From Cricetomys ansorgei (taxonomy: Eukaryota; Chordata; Mammalia; Rodentia; Nesomyidae), in assembly GCA_026225945.1 (NCBI GenBank), contig JAMJFZ010003163.1, forward strand, positions 15,700,501 to 15,764,500: a DNA stretch of 64,000 nt, read 5' to 3'. The position numbers and the translations under genes are program-made. Below the pieces are notes generated by a model, which saw nothing but the letters and a program-made list of their open reading frames with translations, had not been told where the DNA came from and searched no databases. Shown in pieces: positions 12,587 through 27,300 of this stretch; positions within the stretch are counted from its first letter, which is position 1; every line of letters starts with the position of its first letter.

Positions 12587-15500
12587 ATGAATAAGAGGAA
12601 GAAGCAACAGAATCCAGGTATTTGGTTTATTTCAAATTGGCTTTTTAATATCTATTTATTTAAGGTACTAGGCGTGGAACAGGACCTTCTGAATGATAAA
12701 CAGTCTACCATGAACCTACATCATGGCCACAAGTTGACCTTTCTATTTTTGGGTTTTGATGTGTGTGTTTTTGAGGTGGGGGAGGGGATTCTTGTGTGTG
12801 TTGACACAAGCTAGAGTCATTTGGAAAAATGCCTCCAAAAGAGTTGCCTGTAGGCACGTCTGTAGTGCATTTTCTTGATTAATGATTGATGTGGGTGGGC
12901 CTCGCTTACTGAGGGCATGCTGCCTGGGAGCAAGGAGATCTGAGTTATATAAGAAAGCAGGCTGAGTTAGGCACAAGCCAGTAAGTAGCACTCCTCCATA
13001 GCCAGTGCTTCAGTTCCTGCCTCCGGGTTCCTGCTCCGACTTCCTTTGAGGATGGACTATGATATAAAAGTGTAAGTGAAATAAACTCTTTCTTCCTCAG
13101 CTTGCTTTGGTCCTAATGTTTTATCACCACAATGAAAGCCTAGGCTGGCTTTGAACTTGTGATCTTCCTGCCTCAGCTTTCCAAGTGCTCAGATGCTAGG
13201 CCTATGGTGCCAAGCCCAGGTGCTTTGATGTTTTGTAAATAGACAGGATCTCACTAGGGTATACAGAGGTCGCTCAGTATAGTGCTTGCCAAACAGGCGT
13301 GTGGGCCTGTGCTCAGTCTCCAGAACCGTTTTTACAAACCCAGGCATAGCGGCCCATGCTTGGAATTCCAGTGACTTGCTGACCAGTCTAGCCTATTTGG
13401 CAAGTTCCAGGTCAGTTAAAGACCCTCATACAACAGGGTGGGGGCTGGGGAGATGACTCAATGAGTCAGTGTTTGCTGCATGAGCAAGAAGACTTGAGAT
13501 CGGATTCCTAACACTCACATAAAAGCCAGGTGTAATGGTGCATGTCTGTAACCCCAGCACGGGAGAGGGGGCGTGGAGACAGCTAGTCTAGACACAACAG
13601 GGAACTCTAGCTGCAGTGAGGGGATCTTATCTCAAAAAATAAGATGTAGGGCTGGAGAGATGGCTCCGGGATTAAGATCATTGCCTGCTTTTCCAGAGAA
13701 TCCAAGAACAATTCACAGAACCCACATGGAAGCTCACAACCATTTGTAACTCCAGTTCCACAGCCTCTTTTGGCTTCCAAGGCCATGCGTATAGTACATA
13801 GACATACATGCAGGCAAAACACCATAGTAATAAAATAAAAAAAGTTAAGGATATAGATAAAGGAATACACCTAATGTTGACCTCTGACCTTCACAATGCT
13901 CACTTAGTCTCAGGCAAGCGCACTGGTTGTACAGATGCAGGTGAAAACAAACACACACCACAGTGGAAGGCTCCTAAAGAATGACACGTGCCGTCGTCTT
14001 CTGGCCTATACACCTGTACTCCTTCCCATACACTATCTTGCTGAGTGTGGCCCTGGGTGACTTTCCTACCTTAGTTTCCTGAGTAGCTAAAACCACAAAT
14101 GTTACCACCACACCCAGCTCTTGATAGCGATAGCTCTTTTTTTTTCCCCCCGAGACAGGGTTTCTCTGTTGTAACTCTGGCTGTCCTGGAACCCACTCTG
14201 TAGACCAAGCTGGCCTTGAACTCACAGAGATCTGCCTGTCTCTACCTCCCAAGTGCTGGGATTAAAGGCATATGTCACCATTGCCTGACTCAATGCTCTT
14301 CTTAATTGTTGCTTCTCATAAAATATTAATATGACAGACAGCTTTAAGCTCCTTAAAAGATAGTGAAATGTTAGTATAGGCTAGTAAGAATAATAGAAAT
14401 TATGGAGGAGGGCTTATAGTAAAAAGTGAATGTTTTCTAGTATTTCCCCTAGCCGCTGGTCCCAAAGCTTGGAGTGGTTTTTCCCACTTCAGGTTTCAGG
14501 ACAGAAGTATAAGCATCTCAGGGATGATTCCTGCATAAGGCTGATGTGTGACTGTTTTTTTTGTTTTGTTTTTCAGTGTTTATTTATTTAATATATGAGT
14601 ATCCTGTCTGCATGTACACCTGCATGCCAGAAGAGGGCATCTGATCCCATTGTAGATGGTTGTGAGCCATCATGTGGTTGCTGGGAATAGAACTCAGTAC
14701 CTCCAGAAGAGCAGCCAGTACTCTTAATTGCTAAGCCATTTCTCCAGCCCAACTATTTCTAATCTTGATCCAAACATCTGGTTGGTTGAGCTCTGTTCGC
14801 TCTCATTTTGGATGACTTAGTCTGTGCTTCTTCCCTAGCATTAATATCTAACAGAATCAAAGGATAGTGGGTAGTGGTCAAATATTAAGAACAGGAAACC
14901 AACCTTATTATACTACTACTTTCATACTCTTCTGTATACAGCTGGACTCATTCAGCACTCCCACTCCTACCAGAATCCACAATGCCCAAGTGCCTTACAT
15001 AGAACACTGAAGTGTTTACATAGCGTCTGCCAGCAGACTCTATCCCTAGATGACTAAGAATACTGAGCAGGATGTAAGTGATATGTAAATCATTATACAG
15101 TATTGCCTAGGAAATGTCTCTACATGGTTAGTATAGATGTAGTTTTCCTCCATCATCCATGGTTGGTTAAATCTATAAATGAGGAACCTATAGTTATAGA
15201 AAATGGCACAGTCTGCACATTCAAATACTGTGCCCCTCCGTGTGTGTGTGTGTGTGTTATATGTGGATGTCTTAGTGGATATGTGCAGGTGTGTATGCAT
15301 GTGGAGGCCAGATGTCAATGTCAAGCGTCTTTTTCAATAGCTTTCCACTTTATTTTCTTGAGACTGGGTCTTTCACTGAACCTGAAGCTCTTCAATTCAG
15401 TAAGGCTGTTTTCATCCTCCATCACACCTCTGATTATTGGGGTTATAGTCAAATATGTGATTAGCTTGGCTTTTATATGGGCACTGGGGATCCAAACTCA

Positions 15501-15704
15501 AGTCCCTGTGTTTTATTTTTTATGTAGTCCAGTCTAGATGAAAACTTGTGTTCCTGACTCAGATTCACAGTGTGATTTATAGGCCTGTGTGACCACAGTG
15601 GCTTCAAAATACCCAGTGTTACATGAGGTATTGCAGCTCCCCTGTTACTAAAGTATTTAAAACTTAGAAGCATTTTCTTTCTTGGGGGAGGATGAACTGT
15701 CTGT

Positions 15705-15754
<50 letters not shown>

Positions 15755-18700
15755 CTGAGACAAGGTCTTACTGTGTACCTCCTTGGTACTTGATTTGTAG
15801 ACTAGACTGGCCTCACCTGCCTCTGCCTCCCAGACTGTTGGGATTAACAATGTCATTACACCTGGCCAGGAGGGATAAATTTAAAGAGTGGTGCACATTT
15901 TTTCCTCAGATGTGAGACAAAAATGATCAACAGCTCATACCTGTTTTGTGCAGAGTGCCCAGGCCACTTCGACAAGGCCTAGGGATTTCTCTTACCCCAA
16001 GGAGAAAACTGAGGACAGCTGGGCCCACCCATGGCAGGTCACCTTTCTTGGCCTTGAACTGCACAGCCCTATGGACCTTTTTCTGTGTATCTACAGATTG
16101 GGTAGAGAAATAGGAAGAAGGTTCTGGCAAGTGGTGAAAACAGGCCCTTTACTTCCTGCATCTCCAGTTTTTGGTGTGTAACACAAGGTTCTGCCTTATT
16201 TGATTTGAATTAGTCCTGTAGGGACTACACATAGGAAGCATTGTTCATGGCTGTTGATGTTTCTCCTTTTATTTTGGTACAAATGTCCATTGAGTCAGCC
16301 AAGTAAGCTGGTGTTTGGGATCACTCTCAGCAACCAACCAAACAAAGCTATTTATTTATTTTTGCCTCAAGTGACAGAGTGAGAGATGGGAACATAAGAA
16401 ACATCCTCAGGAACTTTCAGGGCCTGCTGGAGCAGGCACTTGTGGGAGAAGGGCCTGGGCAAAGGTGTGAGCAGAGGGTGGAACACCTCCAGTAGTACTG
16501 GACACCTGCAGGGTCTTAGTGAGGACAATGTGCTGTGCAGAATGCTCAGCAAATGCACAGCCACAGAGCAGAAGAAGAGAGTACTGGAGGGCTGGGGCAT
16601 GGCTTAACAGAAGAATACGTGCCTGATATGCTCAAGGTTCTTGGTTCCATACTAGCCCAACTAGTTCATGTTTGTGCGTGTGGATATAGTGCGTGTGCAT
16701 TTGTGTGTACTTGTATATTTAGAGGCCAGAGGTCAGTGTCAGGGGTCTTTCTCAGTCACTCTTTAGCTTTTGAATCAGGGTATCACACTGGCCTGGAGCT
16801 CACAATCGGGTCAACAAGCTCCATGGATTTGCCTTTCTCCAACCCTCGAGAGCTGGGACACAGATGGATACCACCATTCCTGGCTCTTACATGCAGATAG
16901 ATTGTGGATCTAAACTCAGGTTTTCATGCGTGTACTGAAAGCACTTTGCTGGCTGAGTCATCTCCCCAGCTCCCTTGACTTTAATTTAAAAAAATTTACC
17001 TGAACTGTGCCTGAAAGAGTCTGACTAAATTCCAGAAAAGCAATATTCAGGTTTGATTTTTCTATTTTGTTCTACTTTCCTGGAAGAACCCCAGTAGGTA
17101 CTCTGTAAATATACAAAGTACTCTTCTTGAATGTGTAGGCTTTGGAGTTGGGCCAGATTTTACTCTTGGTTGCTTGGCCACAGCTTTATTGCCTGGAAAA
17201 TGGCACTACAGGTTGGTGGGGGGCGGGAGGTCCCCCTGTCATCCCCACACTGGGAAAACCAAAGCAAGAGAAGAACCAGTTCAAGGCCAGCCTGGGTTAA
17301 AGAACCAAACCTTGTCTGAGGAAATGAGGAAGGATGGCATCATGGAAGCACTTTGTCTCCAAGTCTCCTCCTAGCACACCAGGTCTTAGAAGTATGCATG
17401 TGTAACCCAATAGAATGTACAGTTGCTGTGTTCACTGAACAGGCTTAGAGTGGGGCTAGGTCTGATAGGTCAGCCATGATTGAAGGCTTCTGTGTAAGCA
17501 AGCATCCTTCCTCCAGAAAATGGATATTCAAGCTGGGCCCAGTGGCAGAGGCATCAGTCTCTTAGTTGGAAGGCTAAGGCAAAGGAACTGAGAGTTAAGT
17601 CCTACCTGGGCTGCAGAATGAGTGCAAGGTCAGCCTGGGCAACTGTGCAAGACCTTATCTCAGAATTTAAAAAACTAAGTTAGAGAGTAGCTCAGCGGTA
17701 GACTAGTTGCCACCTAGCCTGTGTGAGGCCCTGCATTCAGTCTCTAGTACTGGGTAGTGGGGATATACATAGTCTGTGTGATGTCCTGGGTTCATTCTCC
17801 AGTACTGGCAGAGAGGACTATTTATGTCTACACACACACATGAAATGCTGGGTGTGGTGGCATATGCCTGTAATCATAGCTCCTTTGGAAGGGTGAGGCA
17901 AGAGGTCCACTCCTTAGAGGGAGGAAAGAAAATATTCGTAAGTAGTTTTAGGCTGCCAAGGGCAAGTAAAGGACAATCCCTGTTGCTTTGAGTGACAGAG
18001 AAGGGCATGCCAAGACACAAGGGACCAGGAGGCCGCCGGTGCCTGTGGCCCCACTTTTTCCAAGACAGATATGCTGCAGGTGTCTAGGGCAGCTTGTGTG
18101 CCCCAGGGTTTTATTGTCTATAGCTGATGAGGGATGTTCTAGAGGCTTGGTTTTTTAAAACAGTCTCATGTAATCTAGGCTGGCCTCAAACTCTTGATCC
18201 TTCTGCCACAGCCTCCCAAATGCTGGAACTAAAGGCAGGCACCACCACACCTGGCTTCTGTGTGTGTTTACTTAGCCATCACTTTGGATTACTGAACAGC
18301 AGTGCTGCCCTGCACATTCCTCTAACCAAAACAGAGGAAGACAGAGAAGGACAAGCTCTGTTTGCACATAGCTCAGTCATAGGGGGACAGAATGACCTGG
18401 TGTCTCAGAGGCCAGAAGCACTTTCACTGTCATGTAAAAAGGAAAGCCTTGGGTAGGAAGAGATTCATGGGCACCTCAGACATGGCTCTGCCATTTGAAC
18501 TGAGACCTGACATACTTCTCCCAGGGGAGAGAAGGGTTGGTCCCCACTTGTCCCATGTGGTTTGGATCCATGCTGCTTCAAGATTCAGTCTCAGGAGCTG
18601 AAGGGTGCTCTGTTCTTTCAGAGGTTGGGTTCAATCCCATTTCCCACATGGAGCTCACAACTCTCTGTAATTCCAGTCCCAGAGGATCTGATGATTTCTT

Positions 18701-21315
18701 CTGGCTTTTGCAAGTTCCACGTGTGGACATGGCACACAGACATGCATGCAGATGAAATACCCAGACACATAAAATAAAAATGTTTAAATAATATAAATAA
18801 AAGATTCTATCTTGCTGGGAGGTGGTGGCTCACACCTTTAATCCCAGCACTCAGGAGGCAGAGGCAGGTGGAGCTCTTTGAGTTAGAGGCCAGCCTGGTC
18901 TATAGAGTGAGTTTCAAGTCAGCCAGAGTTACAACAGAGAAACCTTGTCTCGAAAAACAAAACAAGAACAACAAAAAAGATTCTATGTCACTCATGGCCA
19001 AACTAGGGTCAAAGCTAGGGTGACGGCTCAGTTGGTAAAGCACCTGTGAGGTAGCGCCCTTGAATCCCAGCATTGGGGAGACAGGGACAGAACATTCCTT
19101 GGGGCTTTCTGGCAACTAGCCAGCCTAGCCTATTTGATGAATTCTAGGCCCCAGTGACCTAGAATGTTCACCCCTGGCCTCCACCCACATGCATATGCAC
19201 AAACAGGTACACTTGCATATGTACACATAAAACCCTTGAATCAACTTCCAAAATGCAGGTCATCTGTCATCCCTGCATTTGGAAGCTGAGGCAGCAGGAT
19301 GGAGAGTTCATGGCCAGCCTAGCCTGTAGGGTAAGATCCTGTCTCACCAGAAAACAAAAAGAATCTAATTTTATGTCCACATAAGGAAATGGGTCATACA
19401 TCTTGAATAGGGGTCCCTCCCGTCTCCCCATTACTAGGTTGAGCATCAGAACTGACCTTCCTATCCTCAACACAGACCTGCTCACCTATAGTCCAGCTGT
19501 AGCCCTGCTGTGCTAAGCTGACAGCCATGCTCTTCCTGATCTGCATCCCTCCCCTCACTTCCCTCTCTAAACCAGGGGACAGCCTTTATCCCTCAAAGCC
19601 TTCAAAGAACTCACGGTTGGGAGACTCCCAGGGAAGTCCCCAGAGCTCCATACTGGTCCAGTCACACCACTCCAGAGAAATAGAAGACAGCTCAGAACCT
19701 GCTTCCTCTGCTGAGCCAGGTGGGGAGGAACCACAACCCACAGCTTCCAGGTAGGTGGCTCCAGAACTTTCCAGCAGGCTTCTCTCACTTAAGCCATTCA
19801 CAGACAAAAAAGCGTGGACCAGGATGACCTGCCACCACTGTAACCCCTCCTGGGTCCTGGCTCAGGTCTTGCTTCTCATAGCTCTCCTCATCTGGGAGAA
19901 AAGTCACAGATAACACTGCTTCAGTCTCAATCTCAACCACACTACAGGTTGAAGTTGGGAAGATAGCTCAAGTGATAAGGTACTTGTTTCACAAGCACAA
20001 AGACCTGAGTTCTGTCTCCAGAACCTATGTAAAAAGTCTTAGCACAGGGGTGTGCTACTGTAAGCCCAGTGCTGGGGAAGTGGGACAGGTGGATCCCTGG
20101 GCTCACTGGCCAACCAGTCTAACCTAATTGGTGATCTCAGGCCAGAGAGAGACCTTGTCTCAAAATGTTCTGAGAATGACACCTGAGGTTGTCCTCTGGA
20201 TTCCACATACATGAATGCACATGTACACACAAGTATAAGAAAAACAGGCCAGTCATGGTGACACGTGCCTTTAATCCCAGCACTTAGGAAGCAGAGGCAG
20301 GTAGATTTTTTGTTAGTTTGAAGCCACCCTGGTCTTGTCTACATAGTGAGTTCCAGGCCAAGCCTAGGGCTAACTAGTGGGATCCTGTCTCAAGATAGAC
20401 AGACAGAAAGTTAGTATGTAACACACATCAGTTTATCAAGGAGCGGGGCATGGTAGTGCATTTAGGAGAGGCAGGTAGATCTTTGTTAGTTCAAGGCCAC
20501 CTGGGTTACATAGTGAGACCCTATCTCCAAAAAAGGAAGGAAGAAAAGTGGAATTAGAAGCAAAATGGCTGGTGACCAAAGTCTTTGGGGAAGACACCGT
20601 GGGCTAAGTGACCACATTTACTGAATATAAAATATTGGGGCATGTGCTCAGCCCACACAGCTGTTTTGTATGTGTCTGCCTGATCTCAGGTCACAGTAGT
20701 CTTGCTCACAGTGGCACTGTGTGAGCCACATGTCACCTAATCCTCCCTCCCCGGAGACAGAGATGTAATCCTCTGTTCAGTGCCAGTAGGGATGGCACTG
20801 CTGTGTGGCCTCCTGGTCTACAAAGACCAGGGGACTGGGCAGGAATTGTGCCCATCCAAGCCTTTTTTCTTTTTCTTTTTTAATGTTTCACTAAGAAATG
20901 CCACATATACAGAAAAAGACACAGAGAAACAACTTAAAATGTGGAGAAAAATCTTGCTGGTACTCCAGAAGCCACCCAAACGAAAATGGTATTTTGCTCT
21001 GCAGTACTGGGGTGGAATCTAGTCCTCCTCGTATCAGTGTTCCATTGAGCCACCCCCAGCACCTGAAAGATATTTTGAAAAATATTTAGTCATTTTGAGA
21101 CACAATCTTACTGTGTAGCCCTGACTGTTCTGGAACTTGCTATGTAGACTAGGCTGGCTTTGAACTCAGGGATCTGCCTGCCTCTCCCTTCTGAGTGCTG
21201 GGATTATAGGCATGCACCACCATGCCTTCTTAGGATTTTATTTTCCTTGCTTCCCCTCTTTTATTTTCCCTCCTTTTTCCTTCTTTCCTCCCCCTTCTCT
21301 TCCTCCTCCTCCTTC

Positions 21316-21390
<75 letters not shown>

Positions 21391-24300
21391 ATGGATAAGG
21401 ACGGACATAGACCACATTATCTGTGTGGATGTCAAAGGAGGTCAGAGACCCTAAGGGTGTTTAGTCCTAACTTTCCACTGTTTGAGACAAGGTGTCTTGT
21501 TTTTCTGTTATGTACTGCCCAGCTGCTCACAAGCTTCCAGGGTCCTCCTGTTCTCCTCCTCACATCTCATAGGAGTGCTGGGATACAGGTACTTGCACCA
21601 CACCTCCAGCTTTTACATAGGCCTTATGCTTGTGTGGATAAGGGCTTTTACCCATTGAGCCATCTTCCCAGATTCTTTTTTATTGCTGAATAATACCACA
21701 CTTTGTATATTGATCATGCTTCTTTGTAAATCTCACCCTTTCGAAGCAGATAATCTGTACCTTGAGCCTAATGGTAAAGCACTTGCCTAACAGGTACCAG
21801 GCCCTGGGTTCCATCCTCAGCCCTGTGGGGAAATAGCCCTAGCCCTCCTTTTTAAACCCTAAAAAGGAGTTCAGGGAGATTCAGAATCACTTTTCATTTA
21901 GGTTCTCATTTTTCCTTTATCCTCTGAGTGAATGATAGAGGGAGGGGAGGGGAGGGGAAGAGAGTACAGGGGTGTGTGTGTGTGTGTGTATGTATGTATA
22001 TGTATGTGTGTTGAAGACAGAACCTATAGCCTCACACACCGGGCTCCACTGCTGGAGCTACACCCCTGACCTCCCTTTGTCTTGGTGTATAAATGACATC
22101 TGGAAGGACTTCAGGTCCTTCTCTGTTTTGTTTCTCTCCATCTAGCTGCCCTGTGGAGGACACAGGCACTGCCTCTGATCTCCCAGGATCACCAGAAGAG
22201 CTGGTCCTCCTGCCTCCTTCCCAGGTGAGCCTCTTGTTGTAAGGTCTCTATCCTGTTGGTAGCCAGCAGCTCCTCACTGCCTATAGGGCTGCAGAGACAT
22301 TCAGGGACAGAGGACAGCTGTTGTGTGTGGGACCACAAGAAAGGAAATTAAAGCCGAACACAGTAGTACACACTTTAATCCTATAACTTGGAGGCAGAGA
22401 CAGGTGAATCTCGAGTCCAAGGCCAGCCTATACTACATAGTGAATTCTAGGCCAGCCTGGGCTACAGAGTAAGACTTTGTTTCAAGAACCAGGGTAAGCT
22501 GGGGAAAGGCTGGGAATGTAGGACAAGGAGAAGAACAGTTAGGGTGTACAACAGTTGGTAGAACGCTTGCCCTAGCATGCATGAAGGCCTGGGTTCTATC
22601 CCCAAGGCTGCATAAACAAGACATGATGCTAAATGTCTGTAATTCTAGTACTCCAGAGGTGAGAACAGGAATTCAAGGTCAACCTCAGCTATATATCAAG
22701 ATCAAGGTCAGCCTAGGCTATATGAAATCTCATTTCAAAAAACAAAAGTCCAGGAAAAAACAAAACAAAACTTAAAGAGGAGCCAGGCATGGTGACATAA
22801 CTTTAGTCCCAGCACTCAGGAGGCAGAGCTAGGCCTGGACTACATAGTGAGTTCCTGGACAGCCAAGACCTTATCTCAAAACAAAGAAAACCAAACAAAA
22901 ATATGGGCTGGTCTGTAACTGAGCGGTAGAGTGCTTCCTAGCATGCAGGGAAGTTCAATCCTGGTACTGCAAAGGAGGAATATGTCAGGGCCGCCTTTTC
23001 TAAGACCCTGCTCTTCCACATTGCTGCGCTGTTTGTGTCCCTTTTATAGAACTCAGCCAGGAAGTTTGTCCCTCAGTTTTCCAAACCAAAGAAGACAGTT
23101 ACAAGAAAAGCCAAGGGGGACGAGGATCCAGAGAGCTGCTCCATAAGCCAAGTAAGAGCCTTCCCTTACTTAGCTGCTCCTGCTGGTTAGCATGGTCTTC
23201 CTTGATACCATGCTGGCCGGTGCTGTGTCTGTCCCTAACTGCTAGTGCAGCACACTGTAGGTATGCACTGTGTGCCAAGCAGCACATCCAAGAACCACTG
23301 CGTGTACCAGATACACAGATTGCATGGAAATAGTCAAATTTAGAAAGGTAGTGTATTTTTTCTGAGCCTCCTTTGCTGCTTGGGGGCTTCTGTACACGTC
23401 AGGGCCCACGAAAGGTGGAGTGTGTATTTCCTGTCCTACTGCCTCAGCACAAAGCTCTGCCTAGAGCAGCTACCGGAGCCCACTGTGGTACCAAGTGCTG
23501 GATGCAACCATCCAATCTTGAGGACAGGGTTGTACCAACTAGAAAAGCCTTCAGAGTGCTTAATTATCTAAGGCCAGGGCTGAGTCTTGCTATTTCCACA
23601 GGAAACAAGGCCAGAGCTGAGTGCCCTCCAGGCAAGCAGCCCGCCGCAGAAGGAGTCCTTGAGGTTCCCTCTCCATGAGGCCAGGAGACCATCATCTCCA
23701 TGGGCAGATGATACATGCTCAAAGGAGAAGACTATCTCACCAGACATTGGAAGCCTGGGGAACAGTGATTTTGAGATGGAGAGGACCATGGTTCCAGACA
23801 GTAGTGGTCAGGGAAGACACCTGTCGGATGGTGATGCTGAAGGGAGGGAGGCAGATAGCAGAGCCCCACAGGAAGGAGGTAGCCAAGAAGGGGGAACAAG
23901 GTCCCAGCAGTCTGGGCAATCCCAGGAAGGAGAAGGCATCCTCTCCAGTTCAGCATCAACTCCTGCCTCAGACCCCACCATACCATGGCTAAAGACCGGG
24001 TCTGTGGCTCAAGACCTCCCTGTCCCCACGTACACACTCAGCGCAGGTGCAGCGCCAAGCTGCAGCAGCCCAGCAGATGCCATCACAGATGCAAGCTTAG
24101 ATCCCCCTGTGCTGCAGCAGAGGGCTCCAGAGGTGGGCAAGCTGCCAGGCTCTCTGGATGGGCAGACCCCTGGTGGAGGCTACAGCGAGACTCTACTGGG
24201 CGACACACCTCTTGCTAAGAAGACCACAGCAGGCAGAGAGGAGGCCAGGCTGGAAGAGGGGTCTCCTGGTGACATCACAGAGGCTTCGGTTCCTGGGGAA

Positions 24301-27300
24301 CAAGAGTTTGTGATGGACACTGGCGATCTAGGCCATATAGCCCAGGAAATGAGTCCAGGTGTCAAGACCGAGGACCCTGGTTCTGATGGACAGTTGCAAG
24401 GAGGGATGGGAATGCTGCCTTTACAGGCACAGCCCACGGATCAAAAGGCAATGGAGTTGAGCAGCTTGAACTGCCATCAAGACTTTGAGGGCCTTAGTCT
24501 GTCCCCTCCGACATCTCAGCTAGAGCAGAGCTGTGCAGCTAGTGACCTTCCCCAGAGGACCAAGGCCTGTCACAGCAGCCCAGGCATTCCCATAGACCTG
24601 GCAGGGCAGCAGCAGCAGCTAGCTCCTGATTCCAGCGATCAGGCTGCATGGCAGGAATCCTCAGCAATGGAACTAGACTTCCTGCCGGACAGCCAGATAC
24701 AGAATGCCCTAGATGCTCCTGATGTGGAGGCCCTACCTGAGCAGGTAAGAGCTTTCCTGTGCTCAACTGACCACCACCACCACCCACCCCCGCGCTGAGG
24801 GTAGAAAGATGTGATGGCAAGATAGGGCTGTCTGACAGTTCATTTACACAGCATAGGCGTCTGGGGATGGGGGACTCATAGCAGCTTTGGGCACAGAGGA
24901 GTCTAGTTTTCCTGAAAGGCAGATCTGCTGGCTATCCATGTGGGCCTAGCCTGTGTGACTGCTAAGGAGCCCTAAGATACGGACAGACAGGGACTTCCTT
25001 GGTCTGGGGCCTCCCTGCTGTAATAGAGCCCACAGGTGTACCACCCATGCCGAGCTTCTGCCCCTGGCTCTCGGGATGTGGAGAACCACAATCAGCCACA
25101 CATCTGAAGGAGCTAGTGTCCTCACAGCAGACGGAGGGGAGCTCACTCCTCAACTGGACAGAGCCCTTACCCTCTTGAAACTTGCTGGGAATCCTGACAT
25201 GATTTCCCTGCAAGACACATGAGTAATTGTGCTTTGTGTTGTCGTTCCTAGAGTCTTTTCCACCCACAGCTACCCACATGTGGCCTTCTGTGCCTCAGAG
25301 CTGAGGCCAGCTATTCAAGGTCACCTGTCAGCCCCACCTCCTGGGAAAAAGCAGCCCTGCTACTTGTTGCTGCACTTACTCTGACAAAGGGCTGTACAGC
25401 CACACCCTGAGACGAGGCAGCTTTCTCCTACACAGGGTGAGGTGCAGAGGCTGAAGGAGGCCAGGCACCTGCTGGAGAGGAGGAGCCTGTGGTGTACCTA
25501 GGTCTCCTGGAGTCTAAAGCTGTTCTGCCTTGGAACAGGGAGTTCATTAGCCTCTAGCAAGCTATGTGAGTGCCCCCACAAAGAGCCAAAACTTCAACAA
25601 CCTTCTGTTGAGATGTTTAGTCCATTTTGCCACTTTGAGAGAGGCTTTTCATGAGACAACCCCTCAATGTAAACAAAGAATTTTACCTAATACTCAGTCC
25701 AAGAAACAGGCAGCCATGCTTCAAGGCCATGGGTTCCATCCTACCATCAAAGGGATGGAGGGAGAGCCTGCTCTTCCATCCTTGTTGGGGAACTTGCTGT
25801 GCTACCCTTCTCAGGACACTAGACCTGAGGTATAGCCTAATGTGGCTTGTCTTAGCACTATGAGAGGCCCAGGGTTCCATCCCACCTTTGTAAACAAAAT
25901 CCATCAGAACCACAGGAACCTGACACTTAGCCTGTGTCAGACTCAGCAGGCAGCACCAGCCTGGGAGCGGTTGGCTTTGACACTGGGCATTCCTGAACAA
26001 GTCAGGGTGACCCAGCCACTATGCATGCTCCCATGGGAAGGCCATCAGGAAGGCAGAGGCTTTATCTCCCAACACAGGGACACCTAGGATCAGAACAGGC
26101 TCTCCTGACCTCACACCCAGCCACACAGCCATCTCAGAGGAGGGCATGCCTGGAGGTTGCCCTGCAGGACAGTCTCAACCATGTATAGTGCTCTCCTGCC
26201 AGGAATGTGGTGTTTTTTTCCTTACGGCTCCATGTGTTCCTGCTGGACACTTTACAGTGTTGGTCTGGAGCTGGTGCAGCTGGCATGGCTGAATGGCATG
26301 TGTGGGGTCCTGGGCTCCGACCCTAGTGCTTGGGGAGAAACAGATTCTTCAGTCCCTCCTAGAATTTGAGCATTTACTGGTCATCTTTGGCTGAGGTTCC
26401 CAGGGCTTCTAGTGTCATAGCCCCTTTTGTCAGAGGCAACACCCCTCAGGCCCAGTGGGGGTGTGGCCCCTTTTAGGGGAGATTCTCCTCCTCACAGCTG
26501 CGCAGTGTAGTCAGATGGGCAATGCTAACATCAATTTTCATTTTATTTAGATGGGTCGAGCAAGGTTACCCTGGCTGGGCTCAAATGATCCTCCCAGGTC
26601 TGTACCATCAGCCCAGCCTCTGTCTCCTCATGAATTCCCATGCCAACCTATTTGCAGGCTCTTTCCCATATAGGATACTTATGCCTCAGACAGATGACAC
26701 CACTTTCTTTCAGCTGCTGCCACTTGGGTCCTGAGACAGTGTCTCACTTTGCAGGCCATGCTGACCTCAAACCTCCAGTGTCCTGTCTTAGTCTCCCCAG
26801 TGCTGGTGTTACTTGTGCCCCAGCTCCAGGATTTTCTTTTTTTTTTTTAAGGAGGCAGGATCTCAGCCTCACAATGACCACACTCACCAAGGGCAACCTG
26901 AAACCCAGGAGGCTGGCCCTAACTCACAAGCACCAATCCTGCTGCAGGCCCCCGAATTATTAGAATTACAGGTATGTACCATGTTTTTGGTTTTTTATGA
27001 CACAGCTTCATTATGTAGCTCTGGCTGTCCTGGAACTCACTATGTAGACCAGGCTGGCCTTGAACAGAGATCTCCCTGCCTCTGCCTCCCAAGTGCTGGA
27101 TTAAAGGTGAGCACCACTATGCCCAGATTTGCTCCAGGATCTTTAAGATATTTTGGGACATTTCCACAGTGAGTGGGATAAAACTCATCAGTGTGTCCTG
27201 AGATACATCACATCCTGTTACAAGGACAGGAAAGACAATGACAGAGCAGCTGTGTCTGGAGTGCCTCAGTGGCCTGCTTCCTCCCTGGGAGTCAGCTGGA

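Noticed and set aside
24769..24789. His/Pro run (HHHHPPPR) at the end of the BRME1 exon 5 open frame
   Set aside because: It lies past the GTAAGA donor at 24745, so it is intronic read-through, and the true exon 6 joins in frame at 27372.
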